This document shows, in pieces, positions 1 through 9,530 of a stretch of 64,000 nt of DNA (positions are counted from its first letter, which is position 1; every line of letters begins with the position of its first letter). The notes beneath the pieces were generated by a model. It did not search any database and had not been told where the DNA came from. It saw only the letters and a list, made by a program, of their open reading frames with translations. The DNA is from JAFAXD01 sp963833605 (GTDB lineage Bacteria > Pseudomonadota > Alphaproteobacteria > Rhizobiales > Xanthobacteraceae), in NCBI GenBank assembly GCA_963833605.1, contig CAWHYZ010000020.1, positions 142,611 to 206,610 on the forward strand, given 5' to 3'. Position numbers and translations under genes: made by a program.

Positions 1-947
1 TCTCGCGCGAGGGCGCGCTGGTGCTCAACAATCTGCTGATCACCACCGCCTGTGCGACCGTGTTCGTTGGCACGCTCTATCCGCTCGCTCTCGAGGCGCT
101 GACGGGCGACAAGATCTCGGTCGGCGCGCCGTTTTTCAATCTTACATTTGCGCCGCTGTTCATTCCGCTGCTCATCGTGGTGCCGTTCGGTCCGCTGCTC
201 GCCTGGAAGCGCGCCGACCTTCTCGGCGTCAGTCACCGCTTGATCGCTGCGTTCCTGGTGGCGCTGGTCGGCGTCGGGGCGACCTTTGCGATTGAAGGCC
301 GTCCGGTGCTGCCCGCGCTGGGGATAGGGCTTGCGCTGTTCGTGATGGCGGGCGCCCTCACCGACATCGCCGAGCGCACCGGGGTGCTACGTGTCCCGCT
401 CGGCACCGTGGTGGCGCGTGCGCGTGGCTTGCCGCGTTCGACCTGGGGCACAGCGTTCGCTCATTTCGGGCTCGGAGTGGTGTTGCTCGGGATCGTCGGC
501 GAGACGCAATGGGGGGCTGAGCGGATCGTGGCGATGAAGCCATCGGACAAGGTCACGCTGCGCCACTATGATTTTACTTTCGACGGAATGCGGCCGCGCG
601 GAGGGCCGAATTATCGCGAACTCGCAGCGCATTTCACGGTGCGGCGCGACCGTGAGGTGCTCGGCACGATGGAACCGGCAAAGCGCACGTTCGTATCGCG
701 CAATTCCTCGACCACCGAGGCCGCGCTGATGGCGCGTGGCTTCAGCCAGCTTTACGTCTCACTCGGCGACCTCAATCCTGACGGGTCGATCGTGGTTCGC
801 ATCTATCACAAACCGATGGTGCTGATGATCTGGCTCGGCGCTGTCGTGATGGTCTTGGGTGGCGCACTCTCGCTCTCGGATCGCCGCCTGCGTGTCGGCG
901 CCCCGAAGCCGGCGCGCGGCGCGACCGTCATGCAGCCGGCGGAGTAG
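1..947 (+). CDS. ccmF: Cytochrome c-type biogenesis protein CcmF, C-terminal part (5' end outside window)
   Basis: CcmF (CycK) is the integral membrane haem lyase component that, with CcmH, attaches haem to apocytochrome c on the periplasmic side. The frame is already open at base 3 and reads SREGALVLNNLL, a conserved CcmF stretch, so the gene begins before the window and only about 315 residues are seen. Several hydrophobic helices are followed by a periplasmic domain (around LRHYDFTFDGMRPRGGPNY) and a last membrane helix (MVLMIWLGAVVMVLGG), the usual end of CcmF. It stops 3 bases before ccmH, so the two genes form one operon. An internal GTG at 21 lies inside the conserved motif and is not the start. 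Confidence 0.93.
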   Translation, partial: SREGALVLNNLLITTACATVFVGTLYPLALEALTGDKISVGAPFFNLTFAPLFIPLLIVVPFGPLLAWKRADLLGVSHRLIAAFLVALVGVGATFAIEGRPVLPALGIGLALFVMAGALTDIAERTGVLRVPLGTVVARARGLPRSTWGTAFAHFGLGVVLLGIVGETQWGAERIVAMKPSDKVTLRHYDFTFDGMRPRGGPNYRELAAHFTVRRDREVLGTMEPAKRTFVSRNSSTTEAALMARGFSQLYVSLGDLNPDGSIVVRIYHKPMVLMIWLGAVVMVLGGALSLSDRRLRVGAPKPARGATVMQPAE

Positions 948-950
948 GCC

Positions 951-1475
951 GTGGGGGCGGTTCTGACCCGGGGCGCATTTCGGATCGTGGGCGGAGCGAT
1001 CAACCGAAAAACATTCTTTGTGCTGTTGCTTTGCCTGCTGAGTTGGCCGGTCGTGACATACGCGGTGCAGCCTGACGAAATGTTGTCCGATCCGCAGCTC
1101 GAAGCGCGCGCTCGCACGTTGTCGCGCCAATTGCGTTGCATGGTCTGCCAGAACCAGTCGATCGATGATTCGGATGCGCCGCTGGCCCGCGATCTGCAAA
1201 TCCTGGTACGCGAGCGTATCCGCGCCGGCGACAGCGATCCCAAGGTGCTCGATTTCCTGGTTGCCCGTTATGGTGAATTCGTCCTGCTACGCCCGCGCTT
1301 TGAGGGGCGTACCGCGCTGCTGTGGGCGACCCCGCTCGTGATCCTGCTGGCCGGGGGGCTTGCCCTCGTAGTGCTGGCGAGACGGCGGCTGCACTCGGAC
1401 GAACCACCCCGGCTCTCAGGCGAGGAGGAGGCCAAGCTTGCCCGACTGACCACTCGCGACAGCTCTCGCCTGTGA
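951..1475 (+). CDS. ccmH: Cytochrome c-type biogenesis protein CcmH (CycL)
   Basis: Small membrane-anchored thiol oxidoreductase of the Ccm system that keeps the apocytochrome CXXCH cysteines reduced for haem attachment. The product has an N-terminal signal/anchor helix (residues ~20-38), the diagnostic motif LRCMVCQNQSI with the two redox cysteines, and a C-terminal membrane helix (LLWATPLVILLAGGLALVVL). At 174 residues it is slightly longer than usual. The GTG at 951 follows the ccmF stop by 3 bases, and an in-frame GTG at 987 would give a more typical leader, so the start is uncertain. It is the last ccm gene; a 175-base gap precedes degP. Confidence 0.93.
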   Translation: MGAVLTRGAFRIVGGAINRKTFFVLLLCLLSWPVVTYAVQPDEMLSDPQLEARARTLSRQLRCMVCQNQSIDDSDAPLARDLQILVRERIRAGDSDPKVLDFLVARYGEFVLLRPRFEGRTALLWATPLVILLAGGLALVVLARRRLHSDEPPRLSGEEEAKLARLTTRDSSRL

Positions 1476-1650
1476 TCGGATACCTCTAGCCAAGTATTTG
1501 TGATTTCGAACCGATTTAATCGTCGCCAGCTTACCAAAGTTTAATGCGGCCGTCAGGAGACGGTAAGGCTCGGCTCTCCATCTTGCACGCCATGCAGTGA
1601 AGCGCTTGTGCCTCTTGCACCAGCCCGGAAGTCAGATGGAGGACCTATCA

Positions 1651-3195
1651 ATGACCAATACCCCTGCGCCCCGGCCACGTGTTTTGTCGGCGCGCCGTAT
1701 CGCCTTGCTGGCGACCACCGTTGCGGGTCTGGGTGCACTCGCGCTCGCCGTACAGCCGGTGTTCGCCCCGGGCGAGAGCTTGCCCGGCCTGTCGGCACCC
1801 GCGCACGCGCAGAACATGAACGCCGCCCGCGCGGTCGGATTTGCAGACATCGTCGAAAAGGTAAAGCCGGCGGTGGTCTCGGTCCGCGTCAAGGTCGAAG
1901 CTGGTCCCCAGCTGAGCAGCGACAATTTCTCGATGCCGCAGGGCCCGCAGGGCTCGCCCTTCGAGTTCTTCTTCAAGCGCTTTGGTATGCCTGACGGGCA
2001 AGGCGGCATGGGCGGCCAAGGCACGCCGCGCCGACACAACTTCACCATGGGCCAGGGCTCGGGCTTCTTCATCTCGCCGGACGGTTTTGCGGTGACCAAC
2101 AATCACGTGGTCGAGAAAGCTGAGACCGTCGAACTCACCGCTGACGACGGCAAGACCTACACCGCCAAGGTGATCGGCACCGATCCGCGCACCGACCTCG
2201 CGCTGATCAAGGTCGAAGGTCGCAGTGATTTCCCATACGTACGGCTCGCGGACGCATCGCCGCGCGTCGGCGACTGGGTGCTGGCGGTCGGCAACCCGTT
2301 CGGCCTCGGCGGCACCGTCACGGCCGGCATCGTCTCGGCCCGCGGCCGCGACATCGGCGCCGGACCCTATGACGACTTCATCCAGATCGACGCGCCGGTC
2401 AACAAGGGTAACTCCGGTGGCCCGACCTTCGATGTCGATGGCAATGTCATCGGTGTCAACACCGCAATCTTCTCGCCGTCGGGCGGCTCGGTCGGTATTG
2501 CGTTCGCCATTCCGGCGGAAACGGTGCGGACCGTGGTCGCGCAGCTCAAGGACAAGGGCGCTGTCACGCGCGGATGGTTGGGCGTGCAGATCCAGCCGGT
2601 GACCAGCGAAATCGCCGAGAGCATGGGCCTCAAGAGTGACCAAGGCGCCCTTGTGGCGGAGCCTCAGGCAAACAGCCCGGCCATGAAGGCCGGTATCAAG
2701 TCCGGCGACGTGATCACGAAGGTCAATGGCGAAGCCGTGAAGGATGCGCGCTCGCTGGCGCGCCGCATCAGCACGCTCAGCCCCGGCGCCTCGGTGAAGC
2801 TCACCATGATGCGCGGCGGCAAGGAAGAGGTCGTCACACTCACCCTTGGCGAGATGCCCAAGGACCGCCAGGCGAATGCCGGTACCGAAGAGCGTGAGCT
2901 TCCGGGCGCGGACGTGCCCAAGCTCGGTCTTTCGCTCGCGCCCGCCAAGCAGGTTGCCGGTGCGTCCGGCCAGGGCGTGGTGGTGACGCAGGTCGATCCC
3001 GATGGTCCCGCCGCCGAGCGCGGCTTCAAGACCGGGGATGTGATCCTCGATGTCGGCGGCGCCACCGTCTCCACGCCGGCCGACGTGAAGAAGGCGCTCG
3101 TCGATGCCAAGGGCGCCGGAAAGAAGACTGTGCTGATGCGGGTCAAATCCGAAGGCGGCACCCGTTTTGTCGCTCTCCCGATCGGCAACGCGTGA
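1651..3195 (+). CDS. degP: Do/DegP-family periplasmic serine protease
   Basis: Periplasmic HtrA-type protease/chaperone that degrades misfolded envelope proteins. The start at ATG 1651 is preferred over an upstream in-frame ATG (1597) because GGAGG lies 8 bases before it; this gives 514 residues. A signal peptide (RRIALLATTVAGLGALALAV) ends near AHAQ. The trypsin-like domain shows the triad His152 (TNNHVV), Asp182 (TDLALIKV) and Ser255 (GNSGGPTF). Two PDZ domains follow (around GWLGVQIQPV and LGLSLAPAKQV). It sits directly after ccm genes and before a two-component pair, an order common in Hyphomicrobiales. The frame is intact. DegP versus DegQ/MucD cannot be separated from sequence alone. 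Confidence 0.95.
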   Translation: MTNTPAPRPRVLSARRIALLATTVAGLGALALAVQPVFAPGESLPGLSAPAHAQNMNAARAVGFADIVEKVKPAVVSVRVKVEAGPQLSSDNFSMPQGPQGSPFEFFFKRFGMPDGQGGMGGQGTPRRHNFTMGQGSGFFISPDGFAVTNNHVVEKAETVELTADDGKTYTAKVIGTDPRTDLALIKVEGRSDFPYVRLADASPRVGDWVLAVGNPFGLGGTVTAGIVSARGRDIGAGPYDDFIQIDAPVNKGNSGGPTFDVDGNVIGVNTAIFSPSGGSVGIAFAIPAETVRTVVAQLKDKGAVTRGWLGVQIQPVTSEIAESMGLKSDQGALVAEPQANSPAMKAGIKSGDVITKVNGEAVKDARSLARRISTLSPGASVKLTMMRGGKEEVVTLTLGEMPKDRQANAGTEERELPGADVPKLGLSLAPAKQVAGASGQGVVVTQVDPDGPAAERGFKTGDVILDVGGATVSTPADVKKALVDAKGAGKKTVLMRVKSEGGTRFVALPIGNA

Positions 3196-3247
3196 GTTGG
3201 GAGTGTATCGCCGGCATCCGTCGCCCCCGCCGGTGGTTCATTCTCAC

Positions 3248-3273
3248 GGGGACGGGCACTCGTGCTCGTCCCC
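3248..3273. other. GC-rich hairpin downstream of degP
   Basis: GGGGACGGGCAC and GTGCTCGTCCCC can pair over 12 positions (one G-T wobble) with a two-base loop. No T run follows, so it may be an mRNA 3'-end stabilising structure rather than an intrinsic terminator. Confidence 0.5.
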
Positions 3274-3386
3274 ACAATTCCAAGCGTTTCCGGGCGACCT
3301 GATTATCTCTTCGCCGTCCGAAGACGCGACATAGAAACGAGAGATTACCGGGCCCGGATTACGTCGCCCCCTTCGGGTCCGGCTTG

Positions 3387-3423
3387 GGGTGGCGGGAGTG
3401 TTTCCGCCACCCTATTTTTTTGA
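3387..3423 (+). terminator. Rho-independent terminator
   Basis: A perfect 9-bp stem, GGGTGGCGG (3387-3395) and CCGCCACCC (3404-3412), with an 8-base loop, is followed by TATTTTTTT. This is a textbook intrinsic terminator on the + strand. It lies nearly 200 bases beyond the degP stop, so it ends either the degP transcript or a separate short transcript starting around 3290. Confidence 0.8.
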
Positions 3424-3430
3424 TTTGATG

Positions 3431-3504
3431 CTAGTGCGGTGGATTTGAAGTTCCTATCATCTGAACGGCAAACTCGAATAGGAAATCCAGATCCACCGCG
3501 CTAG
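3431..3504. repeat. Imperfect inverted-repeat element, copy 1
   Basis: The left end CTAGTGCGGTGGAT (3431-3444) is the inverse complement, with one mismatch, of ATCCACCGCGCTAG (3491-3504). The left 23 bases recur with two changes at 17114-17136. It looks like a dispersed palindromic intergenic repeat of the genome. The rest of 3196-3663 (468 bases) holds the two hairpins listed separately and the presumed promoter of the response regulator gene. Confidence 0.65.
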
Positions 3505-3663
3505 AATCACACGTTTCTAGTATCCTTCTGATTGTGCGGTTCGCATCAAAGAAGTGCCGTAAGGGATTGCGAACCTGGCAATCGGGGCAACGGGTCGTTT
3601 CGGGCTTGGCCGCGGATCCGGGACGAAGCGGCCGACAACATCAGAGGATCACAGCGAACCGCC

Positions 3664-4344
3664 ATGCGCCTGCTGATCATCGAAGACGACCGCAACGTCG
3701 CGGGCTATCTGGCGAAGGCCTTCAACGAAGTCGGCCACGTGGCCAACGTCGCGTCCGACGGTGAGGACGGTCTCAACCTCGCCCTCGACGGCGCCTACGA
3801 TGTGTTGATCGTCGACCGGATGCTGCCGAAGCTCGATGGGCTTTCGGTCATCGGCAAGCTGCGGGCCGACGGAATTTCCACTCCTGCGCTGATTCTCTCC
3901 GCGCTCGGGCAGGTCGACGATCGCGTGAAAGGGCTGCGCGCCGGCGGCGACGATTATCTCGCCAAGCCCTATGCTTTCTCAGAACTGCTGGCACGCGTCG
4001 AGGTGCTTGCACGCCGGCGCGTTGGACCGGGCGAAGAGACTGTCTACCGAGTCGCCGATCTCGAGCTTGATCGGTTGTCGCACCGGGTCATGCGCGGCAA
4101 GGAGGAGATCGTCCTTCAACCGCGCGAATTCCGCCTGCTCGAATATCTGATGAAACATGCCGGCCAAGTGGTCACCCGCACCATGCTGCTGGAAAACGTC
4201 TGGGACTACCATTTCGACCCGCAGACGAATGTGATCGATGTGCACATTTCGCGGCTGCGTTCCAAGATCGATAAGGGTTTCTCGCAGCCGCTGCTGCACA
4301 CGGTGCGAGGCGCTGGATACATGATCCGTGACGGCGCTCGCTAA
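3664..4344 (+). CDS. OmpR-family two-component response regulator
   Basis: DNA-binding response regulator of 226 residues. The N-terminal receiver domain begins LLIIEDDRNVAGYL, with the acidic pair, phospho-acceptor Asp51 (VLIVDRMLPK) and the conserved Lys in YLAKPYAFSELLAR. The C-terminal winged-helix domain contains LQPREFRLLEYLMKHAG and HISRLRSKI, with the end HTVRGAGYMI typical of the OmpR/PhoB type. The frame is open back to 3532, but the ATG at 3664 begins the receiver motif directly. Its stop overlaps the kinase start by 17 bases, so the pair is translationally coupled. Target genes are unknown. Confidence 0.93.
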   Translation: MRLLIIEDDRNVAGYLAKAFNEVGHVANVASDGEDGLNLALDGAYDVLIVDRMLPKLDGLSVIGKLRADGISTPALILSALGQVDDRVKGLRAGGDDYLAKPYAFSELLARVEVLARRRVGPGEETVYRVADLELDRLSHRVMRGKEEIVLQPREFRLLEYLMKHAGQVVTRTMLLENVWDYHFDPQTNVIDVHISRLRSKIDKGFSQPLLHTVRGAGYMIRDGAR

Positions 4345-5731
4345 GCTGTTTCGCGCGACGGCGTTTCGACTGACGCTCGTCTATCTCTTGGTCTTTGCTT
4401 TGTTCGCTGCCTTTTTGCTCGGCTATTTCGCACTCAACACGCGCCGTTTGATCACCGAAGAGATCACCAGTACGGTCGATGCCGAGATCACCGGTTTGGC
4501 AGAGCAGTACAACCAGGGCGGCATCAGGCGCCTCGTGTTTGTGATCGAGACGCGCTCACGCCGGCCTGGATCAAGCCTTTATCTCGTCACTACGCCAAGC
4601 GGAGAGGGACTAGCCGGTAATATTGGCTCGCTCGTGCCCGGCGTGCTGGACAAGCCGGGCTGGTTTGAGACCGCGTACCGCCGCCTCGAGGAGCCGGAAA
4701 CCGCCGAGCATCACGCCCTGGTGCGAGTATTACAACTGCCTGGCGGTTTTCGTCTGCTCGTCGGCCGCGATCTCGATGAGCGTGAACGGCTGTTTGAGAT
4801 CATCGCCAACGCCGGGCGCTGGTCGGTAGCGATCGTCATTATCCTTGGCATTGCAGGCGGTGTTTTCGTTAGCAGGCGCGTGCTCAACCGCGTTGACGCG
4901 ATGACCCACACGGCTCAGACCATCATGGCCGGGGACCTGACCGGCCGTCTGCCCATCGCCGGCTCGGGCGACGAGCTCGACCGGCTGGCCTCCAACCTGA
5001 ACGCCATGCTGGAGCGCATCGAGGCTTTGATGCGCGGGTTGAAGGAAGTGTCCGACAATGTCGCACACGATCTGCGTACTCCGCTCACGCGCTTGCGCAA
5101 CCGCGCCGAAGAGGCGTTGCGAACCGCCAGGGACGAGGCTGGCTATCGCAGCGCGTTGGAAGCTACCATCGAGGAATCGGACGGCTTAATCCGCACATTC
5201 AATGCGCTGCTGATGATCGCACGCGCCGAGTTGGGCGAGGCACGCGAAGGCATGTCCGAGTTCGACGCGGCCGAAGTCGCCCACGATGTGGGCGAGCTTT
5301 ACGAGCCGCTCGCCGATACCAAGGGCCTCGCGCTGCGCGTCGAGGCGACGACACCAGCAACCGTCAAGGGCAGTCGCGAACTGGTGAGCCAGGCGTTGGC
5401 CAACCTCGTCGACAACGCCATCAAGTATGCTGCCGATCCGCAGGTCGGTGCCGGCAACGGCGCTCCTTCGGAAATCCTGGTCACTGCCGGGGCCGAGGGC
5501 GATCGTATCCAGCTATCCGTACGCGACGCCGGCCCGGGTATCCCTGCCTCCGATCGGGCCCATGTGGTCGAGCGCTTCGTGCGCCTCGAGCAAAGCCGCA
5601 CTCAGCCCGGCTCCGGGTTGGGCTTGAGCCTCGCTGCCGCGGTCGCTCGCCTGCACGGCGGCGAGCTGAAACTTGAGGACAATGCGCCGGGGCTCAAGGC
5701 CACCCTTGACTTGCCGCGCGCTGCGGCTTGA
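4328..5731 (+). CDS. Two-component sensor histidine kinase
   Basis: Inner-membrane sensor kinase partner of the upstream regulator. It has an N-terminal membrane helix, a periplasmic sensor segment of ~130 residues, a second helix (VAIVIILGIAGGVFV), a HAMP domain, and a HisKA domain with phospho-acceptor His247 in NVAHDLRTPLTRLRNR. The ATPase domain shows the N box (LVDNAIKYA), G1 (RDAGPGIP) and G2 (GSGLGLSLA). Start is GTG 4328 inside the end of the regulator gene. 467 residues is normal for the class. Signal unknown; the closeness to degP and ccm suggests envelope status, which is inference. glnE starts 21 bases downstream. Confidence 0.92.
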   Translation: MTALAKLFRATAFRLTLVYLLVFALFAAFLLGYFALNTRRLITEEITSTVDAEITGLAEQYNQGGIRRLVFVIETRSRRPGSSLYLVTTPSGEGLAGNIGSLVPGVLDKPGWFETAYRRLEEPETAEHHALVRVLQLPGGFRLLVGRDLDERERLFEIIANAGRWSVAIVIILGIAGGVFVSRRVLNRVDAMTHTAQTIMAGDLTGRLPIAGSGDELDRLASNLNAMLERIEALMRGLKEVSDNVAHDLRTPLTRLRNRAEEALRTARDEAGYRSALEATIEESDGLIRTFNALLMIARAELGEAREGMSEFDAAEVAHDVGELYEPLADTKGLALRVEATTPATVKGSRELVSQALANLVDNAIKYAADPQVGAGNGAPSEILVTAGAEGDRIQLSVRDAGPGIPASDRAHVVERFVRLEQSRTQPGSGLGLSLAAAVARLHGGELKLEDNAPGLKATLDLPRAAA

Positions 5732-5752
5732 CGTGCAACCGGGACACTAATC

Positions 5753-8726
5753 GTGACCGAAGCCTTCGGAGCACGCGATCGTGTCAGGTCCATACCGATG
5801 CTTGCCGAGCGCATCGTTGCCCCGGCCGCATCATCCGCGGGCCGGGCACGCGTCGATGATCTACTGCGTGCGATTGCCGGCAGTCCCGCTGGCACGGCGC
5901 TTTCGGCATTGCTCGAAGTTCAACCAGGCGCCCGTGATCTCACCGCAGCGATTGCCGATGGCTCGCCCTATCTGTTCGATTTGATTCGCGCGGTGCCGGC
6001 GCGCTGGGTCGCCTTGCTCGAGGCCGATCCGCAAGCGCGGCTCGACACCCTCCTGGTGGACATCGCTGCGGCCGCGTCTCACGATCAGGCGACCGCGATG
6101 CGCCTGTGGCGCCGGGCCAAGGCCGAGGCGTCGCTCCTCATTGCCGCTGCGGATACCGGCGGCGTATGGAACCTCGCCACTATCATGCAGGCGTTGACGC
6201 AGGTCGCCGATGCGGCGGTCGGCGCCGCGGTGCGTTACCTGCTGGCGGAGGCAGCGCGCGAAGGCAAGTTGATCGTTTCCGATCCGGCGCAACCCGAGCG
6301 CGGATCCGGCTACGCCGTGCTCGCGCTCGGAAAGATGGGAGCGCACGAGCTCGAACTATTCGAGCGATATCGACCTCATCGTCTTGTTCGACCCTGATAT
6401 CACCCGACTGGCGGAAGGGGTTGAGCCGGGGATGCTGTTCGTGCGGATGACCCGTGCATTGATCAAGCTCCTGCAAGACCATACCGCCGACGGCTATGTG
6501 TTTCGCCTCGACCTGCGTCTGCGGCCGGATCCGTCCTCGACCCAGATCGCGGTGTCGGCCCCCTTCGCGCGCGACTACTACGAGCGTCGCGGTCAGAATT
6601 GGGAGCGGGCGGCCATGATCAAGGCCCGCGTCTGCGCGGGCGACCGCACCGCGGGCGAGGCGTTGCTGTCCGAACTCAAGCCATTCGTCTGGCGCAAGTA
6701 TCTTGACTATGCGGCGCTCGCCGACGTGCATGCCATGAAACAGCAGATCCACGTCTACCGCGGCCACGGCGAGATCGCGGTAGAGGGACACAACGTCAAG
6801 CTCGGACGCGGCGGCATTCGCGAGATCGAGTTCTTCGTGCAGACCCAGCAGTTGATCGCCGGCGGCCGCAATCCGGCGCTGCGCTCGCGCGAGACCCTGG
6901 CGACATTGGAGGCGCTCACGCAGTACGGCTGGATCAAGGCTGGCACGCGTGACGAGCTCGATGCCGCCTATAGGTTTCTGCGCACCGTCGAGCACCGGCT
7001 ACAGATGGTGGCAGACGAGCAAACCCATACCTTGCCGGCCGACAAGCAATCGCTTGAACGCTTCGCTCAGTTCATGGGTTTCGCTGGCCGCGAAGCTTTC
7101 GCAGAGGTCCTGCTCGCGCATTTGCACAACGTGCAGCGTCATTACGCCAGTTTGTTCGAAGCCCCGCTGGCGCCTCCGGGTGCGCGGGCATCGTTCACGA
7201 TTGACCCGGACAACGTGCGTGCGACCGTCGATCGGCTCACGGCGCTCGGTTTCAGGCAGCCAGCGGAAGCCGCCAGTACCGTTGCGCGCTGGCTTGGCGG
7301 TGAATATCGCTCGCTCAGGGGCGCCCTCGCACGCGCCCATCTCACCGAGCTCGTTCCGGTCCTGCTCGACGAACTTGCGCAAGCTGAGAACCCCGACGCA
7401 GCGCTGGTAGCGTTCGATAGTTTCCTCGGCGCTCTGCATGGCGGCGCGCGCTTCTATTCGTTGCTGCGTCAGAACAGTGCGGTCGTTTCCCTGCTTGCGA
7501 CTATTCTCGCAACAGCACCGCGCCTGGCCGACATCCTGGCACAACAGCCGGATGTAATCGACGCGGTGCTTGAGCCCGCATTTTTTGGCGCGCTACCGGA
7601 TCGAACGGAGCTGGAACACGCGCTGACTGGCTTTCTCGGGCAAGCGACATCGTTCGAGGACATTCTCGACCGTGGACGTCTGTTTGGACTGGAGCACATG
7701 TTCTTGATCGGCGTGCGCGTCATTTCCGGCACGATCACCGCCGAGCAGGCCGGCGAGGCGTTTGCCCAGCTGGCGGAAGTGCTGATTCGAGCCATGGGCC
7801 GAGTTACGCTCGATCGGTTCGTTGCCGATCATGGCCGCATCGCCGGCCAGGAAATTGCAATCCTTGCCATGGGCAAGCTTGGCGGTCGCGAGATGACCGC
7901 CGGCTCCGATCTCGATCTCATCGTAGTCTACGATTTCGATTCTGCTTCGGATCATCCGGTTTCTGATGGAGCGCGCCCGCTCACCGGTGGCCAGTATTTC
8001 GCGCGTTTCACCCAGCGGCTGATCAGCTCGCTTACCTCGCCTACCAACTATGGCCGCCTCTATGCGGTCGACATGCGGCTGCGCCCGTCGGGCCGCTCCG
8101 GCCCGTTGGCGACAGCGTATGCGTCATTCAGCAATTATCAACACAACGACGCCTGGACTTGGGAACACATGGCGCTCACCCGCGCGCGTGTGATCTCCGG
8201 TTCTGACGGGTTCACGCAACGCATCGAGACATTGATCCGGGGCGTGCTGAGGCGATCGCGTGATCCGGTGCATACTGCCACCGATGTCGTGGAGATGCGA
8301 CGTGCGATCGCGGCTGAGCGCAGCGACAAGGAGCGCTGGAACCTCAAGGATGCGGCGGGAGGGCTGATCGATATAGAGTTTGTGGCGCAGTATCTGCAGC
8401 TCGTGCATGGTGCTGGAAACCCGGAGATGTTGGATGCCTCCACGGTGCGCGTGCTCGACAAGGCTGCGCGGCTGGGCGTGCTTGCGCCGGCGCATGCCGA
8501 CGTGCTGCGGCCAGCGGCGCGCCTCTATCACGATCTCACTCAGGTGCTGCGCCTCTGTGTCACGGGTCCGTTCGATCCCAAAACAGCGGGCCCGGGGTTG
8601 CTGCGGCTCCTGGCGCGCGCCGCCGACCTGCCAGATTTCGCGACCCTCGATGCGCATCTTATCGAGACGCAGGCGAGGGTGCGTAGGAGCTTTGAGCGGA
8701 TTATCGGCGACGTTGGTGGCGTGTGA
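5753..8726 (+). pseudogene. glnE: Glutamine synthetase adenylyltransferase/deadenylylase (glnE), frame broken by one base
   Basis: GlnE adds AMP to and removes it from glutamine synthetase according to nitrogen status. Two nucleotidyltransferase domains are visible: one whose motif should read YSSDIDLIVLFD, and a C-terminal one with GSDLDLIVVYDFD. The frame changes at about 6353: the first 200 residues (GTG 5753) run in one frame to KMGAHELE, and the remaining ~780 continue in another from IDLIVLFDP. Removing one G near 6353 restores HELNYSSDIDL. Total length (~990 residues) is normal and both halves are well conserved. I therefore suspect a sequencing error, although a real loss of the N-terminal (deadenylylase) active site is possible. 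It converges with the ABC permease gene, 18 bases away. Confidence 0.9.
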
Positions 8727-8744
8727 CAGAAATGCTCTCGTTGG

Positions 8745-9530
8745 TCATACGCGCTCGCGTCGCCAGGGCATTGCGGCGCGCTCGACTTCCCGCAACAGTA
8801 GGGTCGTCACCACGCCCAGAATCGTGATCGCAATGATTCCGACGAACATATTTTCAATTCGCAGAGTTTCCCACGAGGTCCAGATCAAATAGCCGATGCC
8901 CGAGCGTGCGGCGACGAACTCGGCAGCTACGATCACGATGAACGCAACGCCGATCCCAAGCCGCATCCCTACGAAGATCATCGGTAGAGCACCCGGAAAT
9001 ACGACCCGCGTCCACAGCTTGTGACGCGGTGCGCCATAGTTTCTCGCAACGTCGAAATGGATCGGATCGATGGCGAGGACCCCGGCCATGGAGTTGATCA
9101 GGACCAGGAAAACGACTCCAAGCGCCACGAGAGCGATTTTCGAAGCCTCGCCGATGCCGAGATAAAGCATGATCAACGGTAGCAGCGAGATCTTTGGGAT
9201 TGGAAACAACGCCGCGACCAGCGGATCGATTGCCGCGCGAACCCAGCGCGAGGCCCCCATCGCGAGCCCGATCAAAACGCCCGGCACCGCGCCAATGAGG
9301 AAGCCGGCGAGGATACGCAGGAGGCTGATCGACACGTGATGGACAAGCTCGCCGCTTCGGATCAGCGCGTAGCCGGCTTCGCCGATACCGATAGGTGAGG
9401 GGATGAAGCGCGGATCCAGCACACCGCCCCAGCTCAGCAACTGCCAGGCTGCGAGTAGGGCCGCCGGCGAGGCGATCGACAGCAACCGCTCCTTGTTTTC
9501 CGTGCTCAATGCGTCTCTTCCCCGCCTCAT
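8745..9530 (-). CDS. ABC transporter permease, taurine/sulfonate/nitrate type
   Basis: Inner-membrane permease of an SsuC/TauC-like importer, 261 residues with about six hydrophobic helices. The EAA loop (GAPRHKLWTRVVFPGALP) contacts the ATPase. It is the last gene of a six-gene minus-strand operon and overlaps the ATPase gene by 4 bases. Together with 9527-10309 and the binding protein at 10490-11536 it makes a complete importer. The substrate cannot be told from the permease; the enzymes encoded upstream point to an organic nitrogen compound rather than taurine. Confidence 0.9.
   Translation of the reverse strand: MRRGRDALSTENKERLLSIASPAALLAAWQLLSWGGVLDPRFIPSPIGIGEAGYALIRSGELVHHVSISLLRILAGFLIGAVPGVLIGLAMGASRWVRAAIDPLVAALFPIPKISLLPLIMLYLGIGEASKIALVALGVVFLVLINSMAGVLAIDPIHFDVARNYGAPRHKLWTRVVFPGALPMIFVGMRLGIGVAFIVIVAAEFVAARSGIGYLIWTSWETLRIENMFVGIIAITILGVVTTLLLREVERAAMPWRRERV

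Noticed and set aside
1648..2643. 331-codon minus-strand frame opposite degP
   Set aside because: Shadow of the GC-rich degP gene; Arg/Asp-rich product without recognisable domain.
3532..3663. 44-codon upstream extension of the response regulator
   Set aside because: Receiver domain begins right at ATG 3664; extension is unconserved and overlaps the promoter region.
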